Shown in pieces: positions 24,103 through 33,637 of a DNA stretch of 41,734 nt (the first letter of the stretch is position 1; the number at the start of each line of letters is the position of its first letter). The stretch comes from JBBECF01 sp040881945 (GTDB lineage Bacteria > Pseudomonadota > Alphaproteobacteria > Dongiales > Dongiaceae): positions 1-41,734 of the forward strand of contig JBBECF010000037.1 of assembly GCA_040881945.1 (NCBI GenBank). Reading direction: 5' to 3'. The notes under the pieces were generated by a model. That model was given only the letters and a program-made list of their open reading frames with translations. It had not been told where the DNA came from and did no database searches. The position numbers and the translations under genes are program-made.

Positions 24103-27100
24103 ATGGCCGAGCTTCCCAACACCGACGACCGGCGTGCCGTCCGCGCACCGGAAACCCCCGAGGCCGCCGCGCCGACGATGGTCGCCGCGTTGCCGGCCGA
24201 CCCCGCGCCGCCGAACATGCCGCCGCCCGGCGACGACGAAGCCGCCGCGAGCGCGCCGCCGCCGCCGGCGACGGACGCCGCCGTCGAAGGCATCGAGGCG
24301 AGCGTAGCCCCGGCCGCCGGCGACGAGCCGCAGCCCATCGAGCTCGGCGACCCCCTGGTATTCCAGGCGCAGGCAGGGCTCCACGCGACGACGATCGAGA
24401 GCCTGGCGGGGACATACAGCGCGCAGGGCCTCGACGAGATGTTCGCGCAGCCGAGTTTCGGCCTGCGCGGATTCGGCGCCGCCGAATCGCTCGGCGACAG
24501 CGAGGCGCCCGCGGACCGGCCGACGCCAAGCGCCGCCCTCGGCATCACGTCCTTTGCACCGTTGCCCGTGTCGGCGACGCCGACGTCGCCGGGCACGGTC
24601 GGCACCTTCGGCCGCTCCGGCCAGAACAATATCGACAGTCTGATCTACGGCACCAAATGGGGCGTCGCCGGGCTCGGCGGCGGCGTCAACCTGACCTACA
24701 GCTTCGGCACCGCGAACTCGATCTACAAGAGCCCCTACGGCGCCGGCGAGCCCACGTCCGGCTTCGGCGAGCTCAGCGCGACCCAGAAGCTCGCGGCGTT
24801 CTTTGCGCTCAGCGCCTGGTCCGATGTCGCCAATATCGGCTTCACCGAGGTCACCGATTCCGCCAGCGTCGCCGGCGATCTGCGCTTCGCGCTCAGCAAC
24901 AAGCCGAGCACGGCCTGGGCCTACCTGCCCGGCGCGTTCGCCGAATCCGGCGACGTCTGGTTCAGTCACAACAATTTGTACAACACGGCGACCGAGGGAA
25001 CCTACGGCTACATGACCTTCCTGCACGAGATCGGGCACACGCTCGGCCTCGCGCACGCCCACGAGACGACCGGCATCGCCACCGTCGCCGACGCGGCGAT
25101 CGACTGGACGGCCTTCACGGTCATGTCCTATCGCTCCTATATCGGCGCGCCGCTGACCGGCTACACCCAGAACTACTACCCGAGCACGCCGATGCTCAGC
25201 GACATCGCCGCGATCCAGTACATCTACGGCGCCAACACGGCGACGCGCGGCGGCGATACGCTCTATGCCTGGGCGCCGGGAGACCGGGTCTTCGAGACGA
25301 TCTGGGACGGCGGCGGCATCGACACGATCGACTGGTCGAATCAGACCAGCAACGCGACGATCGACCTGAACGCCGGGGCGTGGAGCCAACTCGGCCCCGC
25401 CTACTGGACCGGCAACGCCTGGCAGCCCAACACGCTCGCCATCGCCTACAACGTGATCGTCGAGAACGCCACTGGCGGCGCCGGCCACGACTTCATCTAC
25501 GGCAACGGCGCCGACAACCTGCTGATCGGCGGCGGCGGCAACGACCGCTTGTTTGGCGGCGGCGGCGGCGATCGATTGGCGGGCGGCGTCGGCGACGACA
25601 TGCTGGACGGCGAGTCCGGCCAGGACGTGGCCGTGTTCTCCGGCCTGCTCGCCGACTACGACGTCGCCTACGGCGCCGGCGTCATCACGGTCACCGACCG
25701 CAAGCCGGCCGACGGCAACGACGGCATCGATACGCTTTACAACGTCGAGACGCTGCAGTTCGCCGACCGGACGATCGCGGTCGGCGCCAATCTGCCGCCG
25801 GCGCCGGCGAGCGACAGCGCCGTCACCGACGAGGACAGGCCGGTGACCATCGCCGTCCTCGGCAACGACGGCGATCCCAATGGCGACAGCCTGACCGTCG
25901 CGTCGGTGACGCAAGGAGCCAACGGTTCTGTCGCGGTCAATGCCGACAATACCGTCACCTATACGCCGAACGCCAACTTCAACGGCGCCGACGCCTTCAC
26001 CTACAGCGTCTCCGACGGCAAGGGCGGCACGGCCACCGCGCAGGTCGCCCTGACGGTCAACCCGGTCAACGACGCCCCGGTTGCCGCCGGCGACGCCTAT
26101 GCGGTCAACGAGGACGGCACGCTCAACGTCACGGCCGCCCTCGGCGTCCTCGCCAACGACACCGATATCGACGGCGACCCGCTGACCGCCGCCCTGGTCG
26201 GCGGCCCGGCCAACGGCGCCGTCACGCTCGGCGCCAACGGCGGCTTCGTCTACACACCGAACGCCAACTTCACGGGCGCCGACGGCTTCACCTACAGCGT
26301 CTCCGACGGCAAGGGCGGCACGGCCACGGCGCAGGTCGCTCTCACGGTCAATCCCGTCAACGACGCCCCGGTTGCCGCCGGCGNNNNNNNNNNNNNNNNN
26401 NNNNNNNNNNNNNNNNNNNNNNNNNNNNNNNNNNNNNNNNNNNNNNNNNNNNNNNNNNNNNNNNNNNNNNNNNNNNNNNNNNNGGCGCCAACGGCGGCTT
26501 CGTCTACACACCGAACGCCAACTTCAACGGCGCCGACGCCTTCACCTACAGCGTCGCCGACGGCAAGGGCGGCACGGCCACCGCGCAGGTCGCTCTCACG
26601 GTCAATCCCGTCAACGACGCCCCGGTTGCCGCCGGCGACAGCTACGCGGTCAACGAGGACGGCACGCTCAACGTCACGGCCGCCCTCGGCGTCCTCGCCA
26701 ACGACACCGATATCGACGGCGACCCGCTGACCGCCGCCCTGGTCGGCGGCCCGGCCAACGGCGCCGTCACGCTCGGCGCCAACGGCGGCTTCGTCTACAC
26801 ACCGAACGCCAACTTCAACGGCGCCGACGGCTTCACCTACAGCGTCTCCGACGGCACGGGCGGCAGCGCCACCGCGCAGGTCGCCCTCACGGTCAACCCG
26901 GTCAACGACGCCCCGGTCGCGGTCGGCGACAGCTATGCGGTCGGTCAGAACGGCATTCTCAGCATCGGCGCGGTTTTCGGCGTCCTCGCGAACGACGGCG
27001 ACGTGGACGGCGATAAACTGAGCGCGGCGCTTGTCAACGGCCCGGCCAACGGCGCACTGACGCTGAACGGCGACGGCAGCTTCACCTATACCCCAAATCT

Positions 27101-28340
27101 CGGCTTCACCGGCACGGACGGCTTCACCTACAGCGCGTCCGACGGCAAGGGCGGCAGCCACATGGCCAGCTCGGTCATAGCCGTAGAGGCGTCCGGCGAC
27201 GGCCCGGTGCCGATTGCTCAGGACTACACGGTATTGACCAACCTTCTCAACGGATCCGCGATTCGCATCCCGGACTGGATCCTCGCCGGCAACGGCCAAG
27301 GGGCGCTCAACGCCGCGTCGGGCATCGAGATCGTCGGCCAGGCAACCGGTGGCGCCGCCACCTACGGCGCCGGTTCGAATGCTGTCGCCTTTACGCCGTA
27401 CCAGCCGTTCGGTTTCGCCGACGGCCCGATACGGACGCTTTCGACGAAGGCGATTGCGAACGGGCGCAACAAGTACTTGAACGACGCCGACGCGGTCGGG
27501 CGGAGCGAGTTCCGCTATGCGTCCGCCGCAGCGGAGGCGGCCACGGTGATGCTGGTCGGGGCCATCACGAAGCTCGACAAGTATGACTGGTTCACCGTCA
27601 GCTTGAAGGCGGGCGAGACCTTCTCCGTCGAGACCAAGGGTCTGACCACGAGCGATCCGGTCGATCTCAAGCTCCTATACTACCCCACACCGACGATCTC
27701 CCAAGTCGTGACCGTCAATCCGACGGGCGTCGCCAACAAGGACCCCTCCTTCAACTTCACGGCGCAGCAGGACGGCACCTACTACTTCTCCGTCCAAGCC
27801 GGCTCCGACTTGCCGAAAGCTCTTAGAGAGGGCAACTACGAAGCGAAGCTCACCATCAAGAGCCCGGCCGGGTTCGACTACAAGATCGGCGACGGCGACA
27901 GCGCCACGGTGAAAATCAAGGGCATCGCCGGCAACGCGATCATCGGCGGGGACGGCGACGAGATCGTGATCGGCGGCGCCGGCAACGACAGCCTGAACGG
28001 CGGCGGCGGTCACGACGTCCTGGTCGGCGGCGGTGGCGCGGATACTTTCGTCATCGGCGCCGGGGACAACGGCGTCGACCGCATCGCCGACTACAGCGCC
28101 GCGCAGGGCGACGTGCTGAACCTCGCCGACCTGCTGACTGTGACGCCCGGGCCGGGGTCCGTACTCGACTCGTTCGTGTCGATCACGGCCGGCGCGGCGG
28201 GTGCCCAGGTCGCCGTGAACGCCGACGGCGTCGGGGCGGACTTCGTGGCCGTGGCGACGCTCGGCGGCCTTGGCCTGCACGACACGGTCATGGTCACGCT
28301 GGACGGCATCACCCAGCAGGTGCTGCTGGTGGCGGCCTAG
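24103..28340 (+). CDS. Serralysin-like RTX metalloprotease with cadherin-like repeats (interrupted by assembly gap)
   Basis: The ATG at 24103 follows GGAG. The N-terminus has no signal peptide and is Ala/Pro-rich, as expected for type I secretion. The M10 zinc protease domain carries HEIGHTLGLAHAH (His308, Glu309, His312, His318) and the Met-turn VMSY (Met341, Tyr343). RTX nonapeptides follow (about 25470-25625, for example GGGGNDRLFGGGG), then tandem 97-residue cadherin-like repeats. Next come a region like a pre-peptidase C-terminal domain (about 27500-27865), a second RTX block (27940-28060) and the type I secretion signal region (DVLNLADLL onward). The reading frame differs on the two sides of the N run only because 100 N is a placeholder. 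With 137 missing bases the gene is one open frame of 1424 residues. No type I exporter genes are in the window. Confidence 0.88.
25801..27217 (+). repeat. Tandem 291-base repeats encoding cadherin-like (Big_9/tandem-95) domains
   Basis: Units end at the same point of VNPVNDAPVAAGD: 26092, 26383, (gap), 26637 and 26928, so the period is exactly 291 bases. The unit at 26093 and the one at 26638 are almost identical in DNA, especially in their first 190 bases. The first unit (from 25801) and the last (26929-27217) are diverged. Such identity points to recent duplication or gene conversion and explains the assembly failure. Confidence 0.92.
26384..26483. other. Assembly gap (100 N) inside the repeat array
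   Basis: The gap begins after GCCGCCGGCG and ends before GGCGCCAACGG. In the intact neighbouring unit these two points are 137 bases apart, so the true gap should be 137 bases or 137 plus a multiple of 291. Both give the same frame on each side. Confidence 0.9.
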
Positions 28341-28345
28341 TGTCC

Positions 28346-28379
28346 TGCCCCGGAAATTCGTTATCGAATTTCTGGGGCA
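28346..28379. terminator. Strong stem-loop after the RTX gene
   Basis: A 15-pair stem with one G-T pair (28346-28360 against 28365-28379) and loop TTAT, 5 bases after the RTX stop. No T-run follows, so termination is likely but not certain. Confidence 0.55.
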
Positions 28380-28417
28380 AGCAGGCCGCTAGGTTCAAAT
28401 ACGTAGTGGCCCGTTCA

Positions 28418-28446
28418 CCCCGAAATTCGTGAAACGAATTTCGGGG
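28418..28446. terminator. Strong stem-loop after glk
   Basis: A perfect 13-pair stem (28418-28430 against 28434-28446) with loop GAA, 15 bases beyond the glk stop on the minus strand. It shares the GAAATTCG/CGAATTTC core with the neighbouring hairpin. No T-run is seen. Confidence 0.5.
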
Positions 28447-28461
28447 AGGGGACACTTGCCT

Positions 28462-29418
28462 TCAGCCCGGCCCGAGCGCCCTGGCCAACAGGGCGGCGGC
28501 GCCGGACAGCGCCGGCATTTCGGCGGTGATGACGAAGGCCGGGACATCGGCGATGAAGCCGGCGATGCGGCCCTTGTCCTCGAACCGGCGGCGGAAGTCG
28601 CTCTGCGCCAGCAGCTCGACGATGCGGGGCGCAATGCCGCCGCCGATATAGACGCCGCCATGCGCCCCGAACAGCAAGGCGAGATCGCCGGCGACGGCAC
28701 CGAGCGCGGCGCAAAACACCTCGAGAGTTTCACCGCAGCGCGCGTCCGCGCCCGATCGTCCGCGGTCCACGATTTGAACCGCGTCGAGGGGCTCCGCGGT
28801 TTCGCCGTGCAGCGTCGCGAGCGCCTCGTGGACCGCGACGAGGCCCGGCCCGGACAGCACGCGCTCGGCGGAGACCCGGCCGTACCGCCGCGCCAGCAGA
28901 CGCAGCAGCTCGATCTCGCGCTCGTCCGCCGGGGCAAAGCCGATATGGCCGCCTTCGCCCTCCACCACCTGGATGTCGTCGCCGCACGGCACCAGCCCGG
29001 CGACGCCGAGGCCGGTCCCCGGACCGAGCAGCGCCGCGGGTCGGCCGGCGATCGGATCGCGGCCGCCGATGCGGACGCGCTCGTCCGCCCGCAGCAGCGG
29101 CACCGCCGCGCCGAGCGCCTTGAAGTCGTTGACGACGAGCAGCCGCTCCAGGCCGAGTCGACGCCGCACCGCCTCGATCGAGAACGACCACGGGCTGTTG
29201 GTCAGGACGATGCGGTCGCCGCGCACCGGGCAGGCGACGGCGAAGCAGGCGACCGTCGGCCGCGCGCCGCCGGCCCGCGACAGGTAGTCCTCGACGGCGG
29301 CGGCGACATCGGGGAAATCGGCGGTCGAAAGCACGCGGGCATCGCGCGGCGGCCCGTCTTCGACCAGCGCGAAGCGGGCGTTCGTCCCGCCGATGTCGGC
29401 GACCAGACCCGGCGCCAT
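28462..29418 (-). CDS. glk: Glucokinase (Glk, ROK-independent E. coli type)
   Basis: A 318-residue protein (E. coli Glk 321). VADIGGTNARFAL is the ATP-binding phosphate-1 loop. LTNSPWSFS, VVNDFKALGAAVP (sugar-binding, with the catalytic Asp), LGPGTGLGVA and EGGHIGFAP follow in family order. It makes glucose-6-phosphate from glucose and ATP. A longer open frame reaches 29526, but the family start is at MAPGLVADIGG (29418). It lies downstream of pgm and glgC on the same strand, so the three enzymes form a run from glucose to ADP-glucose. Confidence 0.93.
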   Translation of the reverse strand: MAPGLVADIGGTNARFALVEDGPPRDARVLSTADFPDVAAAVEDYLSRAGGARPTVACFAVACPVRGDRIVLTNSPWSFSIEAVRRRLGLERLLVVNDFKALGAAVPLLRADERVRIGGRDPIAGRPAALLGPGTGLGVAGLVPCGDDIQVVEGEGGHIGFAPADEREIELLRLLARRYGRVSAERVLSGPGLVAVHEALATLHGETAEPLDAVQIVDRGRSGADARCGETLEVFCAALGAVAGDLALLFGAHGGVYIGGGIAPRIVELLAQSDFRRRFEDKGRIAGFIADVPAFVITAEMPALSGAAALLARALGPG

Positions 29419-29429
29419 CGGCGGGCGGC

Positions 29430-29489
29430 TCAGGCGCGCGCGCCGATGCGCCGGCCCGAAGCCCGGTCGAGCAGGTACGCCTTCGTCAT
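29430..29489 (-). pseudogene. Possible 3' remnant of a sugar ABC transporter ATPase
   Basis: Directly before glk the minus strand reads MTKAYLLDRASGRRIGARA and stops. Upstream in the same frame SLVD precedes it, and a stop lies further up (about 29520). The pattern xxYLLDxxSGRRI resembles the very C-terminus of UgpC/MalK-type ATPases. The match is short, so this is tentative. It could instead be chance coding in the 121-base spacer. Confidence 0.35.
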
Positions 29490-29539
29490 GTCGACCAATG
29501 AAGCGCCGGCCCTGCCCGAAAATCAAGGGCGGAAACGGA

Positions 29540-30805
29540 TCAGGTCAGCCGCGCCAGCATGTCTTCGGTCACCAGCGTGATGCCGTTTTCGGTGCGGTAG
29601 AAGCGGCGCGCGTCGTCTTCCGGATCCTCGCCGACGACCAGCCCCTCCGGGATGCGGCAGCCGCGGTCGACCACGACATTGACGAGGCGGGCGCGACGAC
29701 CGACGTCGACGGCGGGCAGCAGCACCGCGCCGTCCACCTTGCAGTACGAATTGACCCGCACCTTGGAGAACAGCAGCGAGCGCCGCACCGCCGAGCCGGA
29801 AACGATGCAGCCCCCGGAGACCAGCGAATCGACCGCCATGCCCCGGCGGTCGTCGTCGTCGAACACGAATTTGGCCGGCGGAAGCTGCTCCTGGTGCGTC
29901 CAGATCGGCCAGGCCGTATCGTACATGTCGAGCGCCGGGTCGAGGGCCGTCAGGTCGATATTGGCCGACCAGTAGGCATCGACCGTGCCGACGTCGCGCC
30001 AATACGGTTCGGCCGGCGTCTTGCTGTAGACGCAGCTCTCGCCGAAGCGGTGCGCGACGGCGCGGCCCAGCCCCACGACATGCGGGATGATGTCCCTGCC
30101 GAAGTCGTGGCTGGAGCCCGGATCGGCCAGGTCGCGGGCGAGCTGTTCGTAAAGGAACCGGACGTCGAACACATAGATGCCCATGCTGGCCAGCGCCCGG
30201 TCGGGCCTGCCCGCCATCGCCGGCGGATCGGCAGGTTTTTCGAGAAAGTCCGTGATGCGGCCGTCGTCGTCCGCGGCCATGACACCGAAGCCGCGCGCTT
30301 CGAGCCGCGGCACCTCGATGCAGGCGACCGTGCATTCGGCGCCGCGCTCGACGTGGAACGCCAACATTTGCGAATAATCCATCTTGTAGACATGGTCGCC
30401 GGCCAGGATGACGACGAAATCGGGCCGGTAGTGGCGGAGGATATCGATGTTCTGGTAAACCGCGTCGGCGGTGCCGCGATACCAGTACTCCGCGTCGATG
30501 CGCTGCTGCGCCGGCATCAGATCGATGAATTCGTTCATCTCCGAGCGCAGGAAGCTCCAGCCCCGCTGCAGGTGGCGGAGCAGGCTGTGCGACTTGTACT
30601 GCGTCACGACGCCGATGCGCCGGATGCCGGAATTGAGGCAGTTGGACAGGGCGAAATCGACGATGCGGAACTTGCCGCCGAAGAACACCGCCGGCTTGGC
30701 GCGCTTTTCGGTCAGGTGCATGAGGCGGCTGCCGCGCCCCCCGGCGAGGACGAGCGCCACCGCCCGCCGCGGCAACTGCTGAGAGGCATGATTGAGTTGC
30801 GTCAT
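29540..30805 (-). CDS. glgC: Glucose-1-phosphate adenylyltransferase (ADP-glucose pyrophosphorylase)
   Basis: A 421-residue protein, the usual GlgC length. VLAGGRGSRLMHLTEKRAKP is the nucleotide-binding and activator region. FRIVDFALSNCLNSGI, GTADAVYQN, LAGDHVYKMDY and FLEKP (Lys for glucose-1-P) follow. The C-terminal left-handed beta-helix ends in SGSAVRRSLLFSKV and VVVDRGCRIPEG. It makes ADP-glucose, the glycogen precursor. The ATG at 30805 is preceded by GGGAGAG. The open frame extends far upstream through the pgm gene, but that part is not GlgC. No glycogen synthase gene is in the window. Confidence 0.96.
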   Translation of the reverse strand: MTQLNHASQQLPRRAVALVLAGGRGSRLMHLTEKRAKPAVFFGGKFRIVDFALSNCLNSGIRRIGVVTQYKSHSLLRHLQRGWSFLRSEMNEFIDLMPAQQRIDAEYWYRGTADAVYQNIDILRHYRPDFVVILAGDHVYKMDYSQMLAFHVERGAECTVACIEVPRLEARGFGVMAADDDGRITDFLEKPADPPAMAGRPDRALASMGIYVFDVRFLYEQLARDLADPGSSHDFGRDIIPHVVGLGRAVAHRFGESCVYSKTPAEPYWRDVGTVDAYWSANIDLTALDPALDMYDTAWPIWTHQEQLPPAKFVFDDDDRRGMAVDSLVSGGCIVSGSAVRRSLLFSKVRVNSYCKVDGAVLLPAVDVGRRARLVNVVVDRGCRIPEGLVVGEDPEDDARRFYRTENGITLVTEDMLARLT

Positions 30806-30849
30806 CGGCGCACTCTCCCGCTTGTGCCGCATTCTACCCCGCGCCGGCG

Positions 30850-32481
30850 TCAGGTCACGAGCGACGGGGCCGCGCGGCCGGTGCCGGCGCGCAGGCCCGC
30901 AATGCGGTCGGCAACGACGACGAGGTCGGCGAGAGCATCCTGCGCATCGAGATCCTGGCGCCCGGCGTCCGCCTCGAAGCGCTCGAGATAGACGCGCAGC
31001 GTCGCGCCCTCGGTGCCCGTCCCCGACAGGCGATAGACGATACGCGCGCCGTCGGCGAACGCGATCCGGATACCCTGTTTCGTGCTGACCGTCCCATCCA
31101 CCGGATCGGTGTAGGCAAAGTCGTCGGCGGCCATGACGGCGCGCCCGGCGAAGCGCTGCCCGGCGAGCCCCGGCAGGGCGGCGCGCAGGCGCTCCATCAG
31201 ATCTTCGGCGACGGACGCATCGAGATTCTCGTAGTCGTGCCGGGTATAATAGGTCCGGCCGAAACGCCGCCAATGGTCGCGGACCACGTCGGCCACCGAT
31301 TCGCCACGCGCCGCCAGCAGATTTAGCCAGAACAGCACGGCCCACAACCCGTCCTTCTCGCGCAAATGGTCGGACCCTGTGCCGGCGCTTTCCTCGCCGC
31401 ACAGCGTCACCTTGCCGGCGTCGAGCAGGTTGCCGAAGAACTTCCACCCCGTCGGGGTTTCATAGCAGGGGATGCCGAGCGCCGCCGCCACCCGGTCCAC
31501 GGCCCGGCTGGTCGGCATCGAGCGGGCGACGCCGGCGAGGCCGCGGGCATAGCCGGGCACCAGGCGCGCGTTGGCGGCGAGCACCGCCAGGCTGTCGCTC
31601 GGGTTGACGAAGAAGCGCCGCCCGAGGATCAGGTTGCGGTCGCCGTCGCCGTCCGACGCGGCGCCGAATTCGGGAGCGTCCGGCGCCCACATGACGTCGA
31701 CCAGCTCGTGCGCGTGCACGAGGTTGGGGTCGGGCTGGCCGCCGCCGAAATCGGGCAGCGGCCGGGCATTGACGACGCTGCCTTCGGGGGCGCCGAGCCG
31801 CCGCTCGAGGATGGCGCGGGCGTAGGGGCCGGTGACGGCGTGCATGGCATCGAAGCGCAGCCGGAACCCCCCGGCCAGAAGTTCGCGGATGCGGTCGAAG
31901 TCGAACAGCCGCTCCATCAGTTCGGCGTAGTCGGCGACCGGGTCGATCACGTCGACGCGCAGCCCGTCGAGCCCGGCTGTCCCCGGCACGTCGATGTCGA
32001 TGGGCGGCGCGTCGACGATGCGGTAGGCGTCGATCTTCTGGGTGCGGCGGTAGATCGCCTCGGTGACGGCCTCCGGCGCCGGCCCGCCGTTGGCGACGTT
32101 GACCTTGATGCCGAAATCGCCGGACGGCCCGCCCGGATTGTGGCTGGCGGAGAGGATGATGCCGCCGTGGGCGCCGCGCTTGCGGATGATGCAACTCGCC
32201 GCCGGCGTCGACAGCAGGCCCCCCTGCCCGACCAGCGCGCGCCCGACGCCGTTGCCCGCGGCGATGCGCAGGATCGTCTGCACCGCCTCGCGGTTGAAGT
32301 AGCGGCCGTCGCCGCCGAGGACCAGCGTGTCGCCGGCGAAGCCGGGCAGCGCATCGAAGATCGACTGGACGAAGGTCTCGAGGTAGCCGGGCTGGCGGAA
32401 CACCTCGACCTTCTTGCGCAGGCCGGAGGTCCCCGGCCGCTGTCCGGGAAACGGCTTGGTGGCGACGATCCGGACGGTCAT
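30850..32481 (-). CDS. pgm: Phosphoglucomutase (alpha-D-glucose)
   Basis: A 543-residue protein. FGTSGLRKKV-like PGTSGLRKKV at the start, the phosphoserine loop ILSASHNPGG (Ser113), the Mg site SDGDGDRN, the sugar loop CGEESAGTGSDH and the phosphate loop RLSGTGTEGATLRVY are all in order. It interconverts glucose-6-P and glucose-1-P. The stop is 44 bases before glgC, so pgm, glgC and probably glk form one unit. A TATATA motif at about 32534-32539 on the minus strand could be its -10. Confidence 0.96.
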   Translation of the reverse strand: MTVRIVATKPFPGQRPGTSGLRKKVEVFRQPGYLETFVQSIFDALPGFAGDTLVLGGDGRYFNREAVQTILRIAAGNGVGRALVGQGGLLSTPAASCIIRKRGAHGGIILSASHNPGGPSGDFGIKVNVANGGPAPEAVTEAIYRRTQKIDAYRIVDAPPIDIDVPGTAGLDGLRVDVIDPVADYAELMERLFDFDRIRELLAGGFRLRFDAMHAVTGPYARAILERRLGAPEGSVVNARPLPDFGGGQPDPNLVHAHELVDVMWAPDAPEFGAASDGDGDRNLILGRRFFVNPSDSLAVLAANARLVPGYARGLAGVARSMPTSRAVDRVAAALGIPCYETPTGWKFFGNLLDAGKVTLCGEESAGTGSDHLREKDGLWAVLFWLNLLAARGESVADVVRDHWRRFGRTYYTRHDYENLDASVAEDLMERLRAALPGLAGQRFAGRAVMAADDFAYTDPVDGTVSTKQGIRIAFADGARIVYRLSGTGTEGATLRVYLERFEADAGRQDLDAQDALADLVVVADRIAGLRAGTGRAAPSLVT

Positions 32482-32571
32482 CGGCGCGAACCCCCGCGGC
32501 GGCCGGGCGGCCGCAGCCGCCCCCTCTGCCGCACTATATAGGGAAACGCCGCCGCCGACGGAACCGGGCGG

Positions 32572-33507
32572 TCACTCGCTGCGCTCGGCAGCCAGCGCCT
32601 TCAGCGCCTTCAATTGTTCCAGATTGCTCGCCGCCCGCCGGTGATAGGACGGGCTGATTTCCATGGCGCGCGTCAGATAGGCCTCGGCGCCTTCATAGTC
32701 CCCGCGCAACATCGCCGCATAGCCGACATTGTTGAGATAATCGGCGATCTGCGCTTCCGGCACGCCGGCGAGCGCCTCGACATAACGTCCTTGCAGGGCG
32801 TAGGCCATGCGCAGGTTGGTCTTCGGCGCCTCGAGCGTCCGGTCGAGCTCGATGGCCCGGCCGAATTCAAGCATCGCCTCGTCGAAGCGGCGCTGCAACA
32901 GCAATGACATGCCGAGGTTGTTGTGCAACATGGCCGACTGCGGGTTGGCGGCGAGCGCCTGCGTGTAGGCGGCGGTGGCCGGCTCCCATTCGCCGCGGGC
33001 GTCGTGGATCCGCCCCAAGGCATTGTGCGAGCGCCACAGCTCGGCATCGAGCCCGACCGCCTCTTCGAGGAGAACCAGAGCTTCGTCCTGGCGGCCGAGT
33101 TGCAACAGCGCCAATCCCTGCCCTTGCAGGGCGCGCGCGCGGTGGTTCGGCAAGGTCGCGACCGCCGCGTAGTGCTTCAACGCCGCGTCGGAATTGCCGA
33201 GCCGGAGCTCGATTTCGCCCAAGAGATAGGCCGCGTCGGGGTTCTCCGGGTCGCTCTTTTGCAGCGTCAGCAGCTTGTCGCGCGCGACATCGAAGCGCTC
33301 CTCCGCGATCAGCCGCTCCACCTCCTCGACGGTCGGCGCTTCGCGCGCGAGCAGATCCGCAAGCGTCCTGCCGATCGGTTCCTGTTGCGGGCCCTCTCCG
33401 CAGCCGGCGAGGGCCAACAGAAAGAACCCGGCCGCCAGCGGCAGGCCCGCTCGCCGGCGCAAAACGGGCGGCGCGCCCGCGTCGTCGCGTACCGTCAACC
33501 GTAGCAT
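32572..33507 (-). CDS. TPR-repeat lipoprotein (TadD-like)
   Basis: A 311-residue protein. The start at 33507 follows GGAGGG and gives MLRLTVRDD, a hydrophobic stretch and the lipobox LAGC (LLALAGCGEG). A longer frame to 33762 is Arg-rich 5' sequence. Six or seven TPR motifs follow from about residue 55, for example NPDAAYLLGEIELRLGNSDA, AMLHNNLGMSLLLQRRFDEA and YLNNVGYAAMLRGDYEGAEA. It is most likely a membrane-attached assembly factor for Flp/Tad pili, judging from the neighbours. The 130-base spacer from the next tad-type gene leaves room for its own promoter. Confidence 0.8.
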   Translation of the reverse strand: MLRLTVRDDAGAPPVLRRRAGLPLAAGFFLLALAGCGEGPQQEPIGRTLADLLAREAPTVEEVERLIAEERFDVARDKLLTLQKSDPENPDAAYLLGEIELRLGNSDAALKHYAAVATLPNHRARALQGQGLALLQLGRQDEALVLLEEAVGLDAELWRSHNALGRIHDARGEWEPATAAYTQALAANPQSAMLHNNLGMSLLLQRRFDEAMLEFGRAIELDRTLEAPKTNLRMAYALQGRYVEALAGVPEAQIADYLNNVGYAAMLRGDYEGAEAYLTRAMEISPSYHRRAASNLEQLKALKALAAERSE

Positions 33508-33637
33508 GATCGTCACGCCCTCCAACCGAGTTCGGCGCTCGGCGTCGCCGGCCCATCCAACCAGCCGCGACAATATGGTTTTTACCCGCACCTGTCGAAC
33601 GATCTGCGGCCGCGCGCGCCGCCCGGCCGACAGGACA

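Larger units (their letters stand above)
28339..28456. repeat. 118-base inverted-repeat element between convergent genes
   Basis: The outer 22 bases at each end (28339-28360 and 28435-28456) are inverted copies matching at 18 of 22, starting AGTGTCC and ending GAAATTCG. Each end also folds on itself. The left end starts inside the stop codon (TAG) of the RTX gene. It could be a small transposon-derived element (MITE-like) or a paired terminator; there is no transposase and no clear target duplication. Confidence 0.6.

Noticed and set aside
26384..26483. Frameshift mutation in the RTX protease gene
   Set aside because: The frame change coincides with the N run and vanishes if the gap is 137 bases, the distance given by the neighbouring repeat unit. 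It is an assembly artefact.
25801..27217. Tandem repeats as a CRISPR array
   Set aside because: The units are 291 bases, in frame, without spacers, and encode cadherin-like domains.
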